Shown here piece by piece: positions 56,724 to 64,000 of a stretch of 64,000 bases of DNA. Each line of letters begins with the position of its first letter. Position 1 is the first letter of the stretch. The stretch is from contig NZ_NEVQ01000003.1 of NCBI RefSeq assembly GCF_002261185.1, positions 310,001 through 374,000 of the forward strand, given 5' to 3'. Source of the stretch: Bordetella genomosp. 4 (lineage in GTDB: Bacteria; Pseudomonadota; Gammaproteobacteria; Burkholderiales; Burkholderiaceae_B). The notes beneath the pieces are model-generated. The model saw nothing but the letters and a program-made list of their open reading frames with translations, was not told the DNA's origin and made no database searches. The position numbers were made by a program, and so were the translations under genes.

Positions 56724-57646
56724 TTTGTCACCTGGGTCCTGTTGGTTTGCATGTTGGGAAAGACGGCTGAAGCCGCACCGTTGAGGAGTTCGTCGGCAGG
56801 GACGCCACAATGTTGTGACGCAGCGCTGGCCAGTTGTTGAACGAAATCGAATGCGCTGGAGGGATGAAAGAGGTCGCGATAAGCGCGCGCACTCTGGTCG
56901 GCGCCGACATGTGGTGCATCGGTTGCTTGCAGAAGCAGCTTTTCAGCGCCGAGCGCTTTGATAATTCGAACGACAAAAGGCACAGTTTCCTGAATGTCGG
57001 TCGACGTGCGATAACCCGGGCCTTTGAACCAGACATTGCCGCGCCGATGAGCCTCTTCGAGCAGCTTGGTGAAGGCCCCGTCATCGGCGTTCAGGTTTGC
57101 ATGGCAAGTGCCTAGATGATCGATGACAACGCGCACATCGTCAGGAATCTGACGGAGTACCCGATGGTTAGTGGCGGCTGCCTGAGCATAGACATGCACG
57201 TGCTGGTGCGCTGCAAGGCGCCCATATAAGGTTTGCCAGGCAGGGGTGCTGTAAGCATCGGAAGCAATACTCTCCTCGGGGGCGTCATGCAAGACGATCC
57301 GAACACCGACGACTTGTGGATGGCTCAGACGCTCTTCGTTCGCATAAACAGGATCAGCTTTTATCGTCCCGACCAAGCGAACTTTGTCGAACTTCCCTGG
57401 AAACTTTTTCTTCAGATCAGCAAGTTCCTTAAACGAGGAGAATATATTCTCGGAGTTTGGAAGAACGCTCAGATGTACATTATTAATCAGCGTAGGCAAG
57501 CGGCCTTTAGCTTCCAGATCTTGGAGATAAACCGAAAGCGGGTTAGGTTCAGGGCGGTCGTAAGGAAGTTCAGCGCTGACTGCGTTGAGATCATCTTCTG
57601 TAAAGAAGTGCACATGGCCATCTACTAGGTAGTCGTTATTACTCAT
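56720..57646 (-). CDS. Metal-dependent amidohydrolase (COG3618/LigI-like)
   Basis: 308 residues from the ATG at 57646 (MSNNDYLVDGHVHFF); a longer frame to 57727 lacks a ribosome site. The TIM-barrel metal motif HxH is in DGHVHFF near residue 12; VVIDHLGTCH near residue 175 and ATDAPH near 240 give the later His and catalytic Asp positions. Relatives open lactones or cleave C-N and C-C bonds of small acids. It is coupled to the alpha/beta-hydrolase gene (ATGA), so the two proteins are probably made together. Confidence 0.87.
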   Translation of the reverse strand: MSNNDYLVDGHVHFFTEDDLNAVSAELPYDRPEPNPLSVYLQDLEAKGRLPTLINNVHLSVLPNSENIFSSFKELADLKKKFPGKFDKVRLVGTIKADPVYANEERLSHPQVVGVRIVLHDAPEESIASDAYSTPAWQTLYGRLAAHQHVHVYAQAAATNHRVLRQIPDDVRVVIDHLGTCHANLNADDGAFTKLLEEAHRRGNVWFKGPGYRTSTDIQETVPFVVRIIKALGAEKLLLQATDAPHVGADQSARAYRDLFHPSSAFDFVQQLASAASQHCGVPADELLNGAASAVFPNMQTNRTQVTK

Positions 57647-57902
57647 CGGCGTGTCTCCGTGGGCTTGGAAACACGATACGGGTAAATCCAACGACGTACG
57701 TTCCGTGCAGCCGACGAGTCCTATCAAAAATTCGCCATGCAGCTAGCGGTCGTCCCCCATGCCTGCAATGACTGGAGGTACGCTATAGTTGTTTCAGATT
57801 TGGATATTCAAGACCAGAGACCGCTGTGGAGATTCATGCCGCCGCATCGACGAGGCATCTCAGGCCGGAGATGAGCCGGCCCGCTTTGGGTAATCGTCAA
57901 GA
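57647..57902. other. 256-bp spacer with no recognised gene
   Basis: Control region upstream of the amidohydrolase pair (read left) and the tail region of the DUF1504 gene. No terminator, RNA or clear promoter was recognised. Confidence 0.4.
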
Positions 57903-59174
57903 TCACAACAGCAGCAAGGCCGCCGCCGCCACGGCTGTCGGCACCAGAGCTCCCAGCAGCAACCCACCTGCACTGACGGTTTCGTCAGAAAACCCGCGTT
58001 TGAGCAACGCGACGCCGGCGGGGTTCGGTGCATTCGCAATAACGGTCAGCCCACCGCCCGCAACGGCTCCTGCCATGAGCATGTATTTAGCGTCGTCGGA
58101 CATTCCCTCAATCAGCGATCCGAGGTAGGTCAGCGCGGCATTGTCCGTAATAGCCGTCAAGCCCAGAGAGCCAAAGAATAGGGCAATGGGTTCGAGGCTC
58201 GATACGACGGGTTGCAGCCACCATTGCTGCATCCCGCCGAGCACCACCAGACCTGCGAGGAAAAAGCCGACCAACAAGGCTTCTTTGATAATGAGGGCGC
58301 TCTGATGGCGCTCATAGGCGTGAGTAAACCCGAGGAAAAGGAGAAAAATCCCCAAAAAGGCCACCGGATGATGAGCAAGCATGACAACCGCCGCCAACGT
58401 CGCGAGGTGTATCGCGACCACAGATACCGGGACTGGCTTGGCATTCGCCGTGGTGCCGGAGCTCAAGGCGACGTTGTCGATGTGCGTGCGGACGGCGAGC
58501 GTCGCGATGGTCGCATTCACCACAACAGCCAATGCCGACTTCCATCCGAAGTTGGCGAGCATGAACGCCGAGTCCCATTGCCACGTGCTGGCCACCATGA
58601 GAACGGGCGGCGCTGCATATGATGTCAGTGTTCCACCGATCGACACGTTGACAAAGAGAACGCCAAGCGCGAGGTACTTGGCCCCGTTGGGCATTGCAGG
58701 CCTGAAAATCTGCGGTGCGAGCAGCAATGCTGCAATCGTCATCGCCGCAGGTTCGGTGATGAGCGAACCCATCAGCGGCACGACGGCCAGCCCTAGCCAT
58801 GCTGTTGCGACAGACGTACGGACCGGCAGCATCCGCGCGATGGCATTGATCATGGCCAGCACGGTTTGCAGTATGGGCCGCGACGCCGCCACCACCATGA
58901 CGACGAATACAAACAACGGTTCGGTGTAATTACGTGATTCAGCGTACGCTAACGCTTCGCTGCCTCCTACCGTCAACGCCATGAATGCGATGAGGATGGC
59001 AGCCCAGAATCCAAAGACGATTTCTACTTCGCCTAGCAGATGAAATAAGCCAGCGTGGCGCGGGAAACGATGAGAGAGACGTTCAAATTGCTTGGCAGCG
59101 AACGTATGGAGCAGCGCCAGTGCAAAAATGATAGCGGCTGCGACTTCAAAAAAAGAAGAAGTGGTGTCGTGCAT
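57903..59174 (-). CDS. Putative Na+/H+ antiporter of the DUF1504 family
   Basis: 423 residues from the ATG at 59174; the frame is open to 59252, but that start would add a polar tail. There are about 12-13 membrane helices. The pattern of two related halves, with motifs MGSLITEPAAMTIAALLLA and LTAITDNAALTYLGSLIEGM, matches the IT-superfamily (NhaD/ArsB-like) DUF1504 proteins called putative Na+/H+ antiporters. Conserved Asp and Asn in TDNAAL are likely ion sites. It stands alone; no neighbour explains it. Confidence 0.85.
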   Translation of the reverse strand: MHDTTSSFFEVAAAIIFALALLHTFAAKQFERLSHRFPRHAGLFHLLGEVEIVFGFWAAILIAFMALTVGGSEALAYAESRNYTEPLFVFVVMVVAASRPILQTVLAMINAIARMLPVRTSVATAWLGLAVVPLMGSLITEPAAMTIAALLLAPQIFRPAMPNGAKYLALGVLFVNVSIGGTLTSYAAPPVLMVASTWQWDSAFMLANFGWKSALAVVVNATIATLAVRTHIDNVALSSGTTANAKPVPVSVVAIHLATLAAVVMLAHHPVAFLGIFLLFLGFTHAYERHQSALIIKEALLVGFFLAGLVVLGGMQQWWLQPVVSSLEPIALFFGSLGLTAITDNAALTYLGSLIEGMSDDAKYMLMAGAVAGGGLTVIANAPNPAGVALLKRGFSDETVSAGGLLLGALVPTAVAAAALLLL

Positions 59175-59347
59175 AGTCGAAGTTACTCCGCGCGGCGGCC
59201 CGACCTGCGCGTTAACCTGCCCAGCAATGGAAGTTTGCTTGACACCCAGCACGGGAGTGTATCAAAGTGGTCGCGTTTTTACCAAGGGCACGCCATTCAC
59301 ATCGTGCCGCGGTGAGCGAGCCTTGTGCACAGGAGCAATGAGTGCTC

Positions 59348-60097
59348 TCACCGCCACAGCTCATGCAGCGGGGTTTGTGGGGAAAATCTGTGCGCCACTT
59401 GTGCCTGCAACAATTCTGCGGTGGCCAATGCGTCAGTCAGCGCATGGTGCGCGCGGTATCGCGGCAGCCGATAGCGTGCGCGGCTGGGCGCAAGCCGGAT
59501 GGAGACTGGCCGCGTTCGTCGGCCTAGCAACCTGGCAAAGAGCGTGGGCGGCTTGCGGTGTAGTCTCGCTTCGAGCTCCATGGTGTCGATGACTGGAAAT
59601 TCGATGCCTTCGCCGATGCGCGACATGAGCGCAGCATTCAGAAAACTGCGCTCGATGTCGCGGCAATGGACGACAATGATGCGGCCTGCCAGCATTGGCA
59701 GCAATTCATCGAGAATCGCCTCCAAATCCGGCGCTTCTTCGATCTGCGAGTGGGTGATGGCGTGGATGGTTATTGATTCCGGCCTCAATTCTGTCTTGGG
59801 ATGGACCACCCAGTAACGGGAAGCGCTCGCCTGAATGCGCTCCAATGTCATGGGGACGACGCCGATGCTGACGATCTCGTCCTGCGAGGTATTGAGACCG
59901 GTAGTTTCCACGTCGAGAGCAGCAAGCGGGACGTGCTGCAAAGGGCTGTCGCCGGATGGCGTGCCCTGTGCGTAGAAGGCCTTGAGACGAGGATCACGAG
60001 CCGTCTCGGCCAGCATCGAAAAGCGCTTCGGCCAGTCGTGTACAAGCGTGGTGCGACTGGTATCTTGCTCTGTTCGCAGGTTTCCCAGATGCAGCAT
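59348..60097 (-). CDS. DEDDh 3'-5' exonuclease (DnaQ-like)
   Basis: 249 residues. The exonuclease domain has Asp62 and Glu64 in LDVETTG, a central Asp in HCRDIERSF, and His and Asp in HHALTDALATAEL, the full DEDDh set, so it should be active on single-stranded DNA or RNA. Before it there are about 55 residues of a non-domain helical N-terminus. It starts 2 bp after the stop of the cNMP/CBS/DUF294 gene, so they are one operon. Exonucleases of this kind paired with DUF294 proteins recur next to sodium-solute symporters. Confidence 0.9.
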   Translation of the reverse strand: MLHLGNLRTEQDTSRTTLVHDWPKRFSMLAETARDPRLKAFYAQGTPSGDSPLQHVPLAALDVETTGLNTSQDEIVSIGVVPMTLERIQASASRYWVVHPKTELRPESITIHAITHSQIEEAPDLEAILDELLPMLAGRIIVVHCRDIERSFLNAALMSRIGEGIEFPVIDTMELEARLHRKPPTLFARLLGRRTRPVSIRLAPSRARYRLPRYRAHHALTDALATAELLQAQVAHRFSPQTPLHELWR

Positions 60098-60099
60098 TT

Positions 60100-61977
60100 T
60101 TAATTGGACCGTCCCGGCTGATAACGGTACTTGAGATATTTCTGCGCGTTGCTCAGTATCAGGAACGCGTCGCGTAGACTCTTGCGTTCGAAATCCGAAA
60201 GTTTTTCGGGCTCTACACTGTTATCGGGATCGTTGCCTGCACTCAGTTCATCAGCCTGGACTCGCGCCCTCACCATGGTGATGAACTCCAGAGCATCGTA
60301 CATATCTTGACCTCGCCCCAGCGGCAGGATCGCAGCATCGATGATCTCGCGCAGGCGATCAAATGAATTGAGTGCCGGTGAGCCGATTGCTAACGCATGA
60401 ACGCGGATCAGATCCGTCAAAGGGCCGGTGCCGCGGCGCTTGATGTTGATGGCGTGCGTGTGCCGGCCATCGGATTCGACGACAAAGTCTTTGAAGAAAC
60501 CCAATGGCGGTGTGCGCAGCAACGCATTGCGTGCCATACACGCGAGGAATCGCGAGTTCCCCTGGGCCTTGCGCGCAATCATCTTGCGCAGATGCGCTGC
60601 CCATTCCGTGCGTCCCCATACGCCATCGAGGTCAAAAAATATACCGGCGTGAAGCAGCGATTCGGGAGTTGGACGCTCGATCCAATCGGTAAAGAGGCGC
60701 TCCCAGGTTTTCAACGGCTGACGCCATTTGTCATTGGTCGCCATGACGCCGCCCGTGCAGTACGAATAGCCGCAGCGTGCCAAACCATCGCTGACGAAGG
60801 TGGCGAGCGCCTTGAACCAGGCGTCATGCTGAACGGGATCAAAGCGGTCGTCCACGATGAGGGCGTTGTCCTGATCGGTGACAATCAGCTGTTCCTGGCG
60901 AGCCATTGACCCCAGCGCGAGAAAACAATAGGGCACAGGGGGCGGGCCGAGCTCGGCCTCCGCGAGCTCCAGCAGACGTTGTTTCACGGCGCGCCCAATC
61001 GCGGTCATCGCGCTGCCTATCATGTGCGCGCTGGCGTCCTCAGCGACCATGCGGGTGAAGCAGGCCTGCATGTCGGGCACCAGTGCCGCCAGTTCATCTG
61101 CGTTCTGTGCGCGGAAGATGCTTCCGACTACGAAAAGACTGTTGCGCGATTCATAACGGATGATGTCTGACAGTGCGATGATACCGAGCGGGCGCTGGTC
61201 CTTCATCACTGGCAGGTGATGCACGTTATGGCGCAGCATCGCCAGCATCGCTTCGAATATGACTTGGTTATGTGACACCGTTACTACATAAGGTGTCATG
61301 ATGTCGGCCACTGGCGTGTCGTGAACCAAGCCTGGCGCAAGCAGCCTCGTACGCAGGTCGCGGTCGGTAAGTATCCCGGACAGCAACGGCAGGCCAGGAA
61401 TGTCGGGATTGTCATCGACGATCAATAGCGAGGACACGCCTTCTTGTGTCATGCGTTCCGCCGCTTCGCGCGCGCTGGCCTGGCGGCCCAGGGTCACTGC
61501 CTCGCGCGTGACCAGGGTGTCGACGGTCGCTGACAACAGATCATTGGCATCCTCGCGACGCGACATGACTTGCCGTAACCGGGTGCGGTCTTCGATCTCG
61601 ACGTAATCCGCGAACGCCTCATTGTTATCGAACAAATCGAGAAATACTGACTGCGGAATCAGGTAGATCAGCGAGTCTTCCAGCGCACGCGCAGGAAAAC
61701 GAACCCGTCCGTGACGCAGCAAACCGAACTCTCCGAAGTATCCGCCGGAGGTCAGACGGTTATACAAGGTTCCGGTGCGTCGAAAGACTTCCACTGCGCC
61801 GCTGCGGACTACATACCAGTATTCGGACGCTTGTCCGAACTCTACGATCTGCTCGCCCGCCTTGTAATAACGGACGTCGACGGCCGCGGTCGCCTGTTCC
61901 AGCGCCTCGTGCGGCAAGGCATCGAAAGGCGCGTGGGAGCGAAGAAAATCGAAGATTTCAAGCTGCTCGATCTGCAT
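60100..61977 (-). CDS. cNMP-binding, CBS and DUF294 nucleotidyltransferase protein
   Basis: 625 residues. In order: a cyclic-nucleotide-binding domain (about residues 12-125, GYFGEFGLLRHGRVRFPARA), two CBS domains (about 150-275), a DUF294 nucleotidyltransferase (about 345-480) with the LGSMARQEQLIVTDQDNALI catalytic block (GS and two Asp), and the DUF294 C-terminal helical domain. The design is a signal-controlled nucleotidyl- or uridylyl-transfer switch, similar to GlnD in its catalytic part. What it modifies is unknown. It is followed by the exonuclease and preceded, 82 bp away, by the BCCT transporter gene. Confidence 0.92.
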   Translation of the reverse strand: MQIEQLEIFDFLRSHAPFDALPHEALEQATAAVDVRYYKAGEQIVEFGQASEYWYVVRSGAVEVFRRTGTLYNRLTSGGYFGEFGLLRHGRVRFPARALEDSLIYLIPQSVFLDLFDNNEAFADYVEIEDRTRLRQVMSRREDANDLLSATVDTLVTREAVTLGRQASAREAAERMTQEGVSSLLIVDDNPDIPGLPLLSGILTDRDLRTRLLAPGLVHDTPVADIMTPYVVTVSHNQVIFEAMLAMLRHNVHHLPVMKDQRPLGIIALSDIIRYESRNSLFVVGSIFRAQNADELAALVPDMQACFTRMVAEDASAHMIGSAMTAIGRAVKQRLLELAEAELGPPPVPYCFLALGSMARQEQLIVTDQDNALIVDDRFDPVQHDAWFKALATFVSDGLARCGYSYCTGGVMATNDKWRQPLKTWERLFTDWIERPTPESLLHAGIFFDLDGVWGRTEWAAHLRKMIARKAQGNSRFLACMARNALLRTPPLGFFKDFVVESDGRHTHAINIKRRGTGPLTDLIRVHALAIGSPALNSFDRLREIIDAAILPLGRGQDMYDALEFITMVRARVQADELSAGNDPDNSVEPEKLSDFERKSLRDAFLILSNAQKYLKYRYQPGRSN

Positions 61978-62059
61978 GAGTTCGATACGAGGAGGAATGC
62001 GTGGCTGTATCGGTGGTTCGGGGTAAGGCTGCTTAGCGCAACCCCGCCCCTGGTTTTTC

Positions 62060-63700
62060 TTAGCGTCGTGGTTCCGACATCAGCCCTTTGATAATGGCCA
62101 GGGTGGCTGCCAGCAACACGATGGCAAATGGCAGCCCCGTCGATACCGCCATGGCCTGCAGGGCGACCAGCCCGCCACTGAGAATCAATGCGATGGCCAC
62201 CAGCCCTTCAAACACTGCCCAGAACACGCGCTGAGGAACTGGGGCATCGACTTTGCCGCCCGCTGAGATGACGTCGATCACCAGGGACCCAGAGTCGGAG
62301 GAAGTAACGAAGAACACTACCACCAGAATGATGGCGATGAAGGAGGTGATTTCCTTCAATGGCAGCGCATCGAGCATCATGAACAGCTGCAGCGGCAATT
62401 CCGCATCGCGGGCGGCTTCGTAGCCGTTGCGCACGACTTGTGAGATCGCGGTTTCGCCGAACACCGTCATCCACAGGGTGCACGCCAGCGAAGGCACAAT
62501 CAGCACCGAGATGATGAACTCACGCACCGTGCGGCCGCGCGATACACGTGCGATGAACATGCCGACAAAGGGCGACCAAGAGATCCACCATGCCCAATAG
62601 AAGGCGGTCCAGCCTTGCAGGAAATTAGTATCCTCTCGCCCTATCGGGTTGGACAAGGCCGGCAGATACTGTAGATAGGCGCCCAGGTTCGAGAAAAATC
62701 CGCTGAGGATGTCCAGCGTTGGCCCCACGGCAATGACAAACAGCAGCAGCAGTAATGCCAGCGCCATATTGATCTCGGACAGGCGCTTGACCCCCGCATC
62801 CAATCCTGCGACGACTGAGAACAGCGCGATGGCTGTGATGACGACGACCAGTACGATCTGGACGGTGATGCCTTGCGGAGTACCAAACAGAAAGTGCAGG
62901 CCCGAACTGGCCTGCGACGCCCCAAAGCCCAGCGAGGTGGCCAAGCCGAACAGCGTGGCTAGCACGGCGAGGATGTCGATGACGTGTCCGGGCCAGCCCC
63001 ACACGCGTTCGCCCAGCAGCGGGTAGAACACAGACCGGATCGTCAGTGGCAGTCCCTTGTTGAACGAAAACAGCGCCAGCCCTAGTGCGAGTACGGCGTA
63101 GATGGCCCACGGGTGCAGCGCCCAGTGGTAGATCGTGGCCGCCATGCCCAGGCGAGTGGCTGCCTGCGCATCGCCAGCTGCCGCGCCCAGAGGGGCCCAG
63201 TCGGTCCGTACGCCATCGGTCATTTCTATGCCGCCGAACGCAGTGCCGAAATGTGTCAAGGGTTCGGAGACACCGAAGAACATCAGCCCGATGCCCATGC
63301 CGGCGGCAAACAGCATCGAGAACCACCCTAGATAGGTATAGTCGGGCTTTGCTTCCGTGCCGCCCAGCCGTACTCGGCCTAGTGGAGAGAAGGCGACAAT
63401 CAAGCACACCAGCACAAAAATGTTGCCTGCTACAAGAAAGAATCCGTCGAGGTTGGCTGTCAGCCAGTTCTTCATCCCGCTGAAAAGCGACTCGACTTGA
63501 TCGTGAAAACCCAATGTCAACGCAACGAACAAAATCACCAGCCCGCCCGCAACGCCGAATACCGGGTTGTGTATGTCGAGGCCGAACGGCCCGACGTTGA
63601 CGATGATGTTGTCCTGACCCACTTGATAATCAGTGTCGATGGGATTGACTTCTCCATCGGGGATCATGGGATCTTTCTTTTCTGGGCGTTCTTCCGTCAT
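62060..63700 (-). CDS. BCCT-family betaine/carnitine/choline transporter
   Basis: 546 residues with 12 helices plus a cytoplasmic N-terminal tail. The family signature GMGIGLMFFGVSEPLTHFG is intact, as is the Trp-rich helix FYWAWWISWSPFVGMFIARVSRGRTVREF, whose aromatics bind the quaternary ammonium group. The residue after FFG is Val-Ser, and no Gly-rich glycine-betaine motif decides between betaine, carnitine and choline. It lies upstream of the cNMP/CBS gene on the same strand and is divergent from a LysR gene. Confidence 0.94.
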   Translation of the reverse strand: MTEERPEKKDPMIPDGEVNPIDTDYQVGQDNIIVNVGPFGLDIHNPVFGVAGGLVILFVALTLGFHDQVESLFSGMKNWLTANLDGFFLVAGNIFVLVCLIVAFSPLGRVRLGGTEAKPDYTYLGWFSMLFAAGMGIGLMFFGVSEPLTHFGTAFGGIEMTDGVRTDWAPLGAAAGDAQAATRLGMAATIYHWALHPWAIYAVLALGLALFSFNKGLPLTIRSVFYPLLGERVWGWPGHVIDILAVLATLFGLATSLGFGASQASSGLHFLFGTPQGITVQIVLVVVITAIALFSVVAGLDAGVKRLSEINMALALLLLLFVIAVGPTLDILSGFFSNLGAYLQYLPALSNPIGREDTNFLQGWTAFYWAWWISWSPFVGMFIARVSRGRTVREFIISVLIVPSLACTLWMTVFGETAISQVVRNGYEAARDAELPLQLFMMLDALPLKEITSFIAIILVVVFFVTSSDSGSLVIDVISAGGKVDAPVPQRVFWAVFEGLVAIALILSGGLVALQAMAVSTGLPFAIVLLAATLAIIKGLMSEPRR

Positions 63701-63915
63701 CCATATTTCCTTGAAGTTACCTGGAATAGGGTGGACTCATTCCGCGAGGCATGTAACGCGCACGATAAAGGACTTGCTGCGTGGCGGCAACCTGCAGGCC
63801 ATTCTGGCTCAAGATAAGCTGCTACATTTATCCCCTTGCTGACTGAACATTACGCGAATGCGCTTCGTGATAGTGGCCCCCCCACGATCAGGACGAAGGT
63901 TTCCCGTAGATTGCG

Positions 63916-64000
63916 ATGACCCCACGCCAATTACGCTATTTCCTGGAGATCGCCCACAACGGCAGCCTGTCGTTGGCGTCCGCGGCGTTGCGTATTGCGC
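63916..64000 (+). CDS. LysR-family regulator, 3' truncated by window edge
   Basis: Only the first 28 codons are present: MTPRQLRYFLEIAHNGSLSLASAALRIA, the first two helices of a LysR helix-turn-helix. It is divergent from the BCCT transporter across 215 bp and may control it. Confidence 0.85.
   Translation, partial: MTPRQLRYFLEIAHNGSLSLASAALRIA

Noticed and set aside
48163-62000. Genomic island integrated at tRNA-Ser
   Set aside because: The region right of the tRNA is accessory, but I found no integrase and no direct repeat of the tRNA 3' end; the only mobile element is the ISL3 copy, which arrived by transposition.

Overview
The window looks like chromosomal DNA of a high-GC betaproteobacterium of the Alcaligenaceae (Bordetella/Achromobacter-like). 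The pointers are a lysine/alanine-repeat histone H1-like protein of the BpH1 type, two Bug-family (TctC) periplasmic binding proteins, a NadQ-type NAD regulator next to nadC, and the betaproteobacterial gene order rplM-rpsI-argC-(membrane protein)-erpA-anmK-M23 peptidase-tyrS. The species cannot be fixed from the sequence alone.

About 1-48 kb is mostly core genome. In order it holds: the 3' part of a PfkB sugar kinase, a glycine-zipper lipoprotein, YggT and the histone-like protein; class Ia ribonucleotide reductase nrdA-nrdB behind two tandem NrdR boxes; a fused indolepyruvate:ferredoxin oxidoreductase divergent from an Lrp/AsnC regulator; a lipoprotein-MFS pair; gltX, a PatZ-like ACS/GNAT protein, a carboxylesterase, darP (yjgA) and pmbA; an orphan TRAP binding protein; the ribosomal/arginine/cell-wall block; glyA-nrdR-ribD-ribE; the stress kinase trio prkA-yeaH-spoVR; and an NAD block (nadQ-like, nadC, Bug). 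An accessory operon follows (PyrE-like phosphoribosyltransferase, M20 amidohydrolase, Bug) with a divergent LysR, then a solitary HicB and tRNA-Ser(GGA). nrdR in this window very probably controls the nrdAB operon of the same window, and the nadQ-like gene probably controls nadC and perhaps the Bug gene after it.

At 48.3 kb a complete ISL3-family insertion sequence (1305 bp, 8-bp target duplication) sits in the U-tract of the tRNA-Ser terminator. Beyond it, 49.6-64 kb is accessory and nearly all on the minus strand: a five-gene quaternary-amine-type ABC transporter plus amidase operon; a GlxA-type AraC regulator; an amidohydrolase coupled to an alpha/beta-hydrolase that has lost its nucleophile; a DUF1504 antiporter-like membrane protein; a DEDDh exonuclease with a cNMP/CBS/DUF294 nucleotidyltransferase; a BCCT betaine-type transporter; and the start of a LysR gene. 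Quaternary-ammonium compounds (betaine, choline or carnitine-like) are the common theme, but the substrate is not known.

Genes are densely packed, with many 4-bp ATGA overlaps and many clear hairpin terminators between convergent genes. No prophage, CRISPR array or plasmid function was seen.
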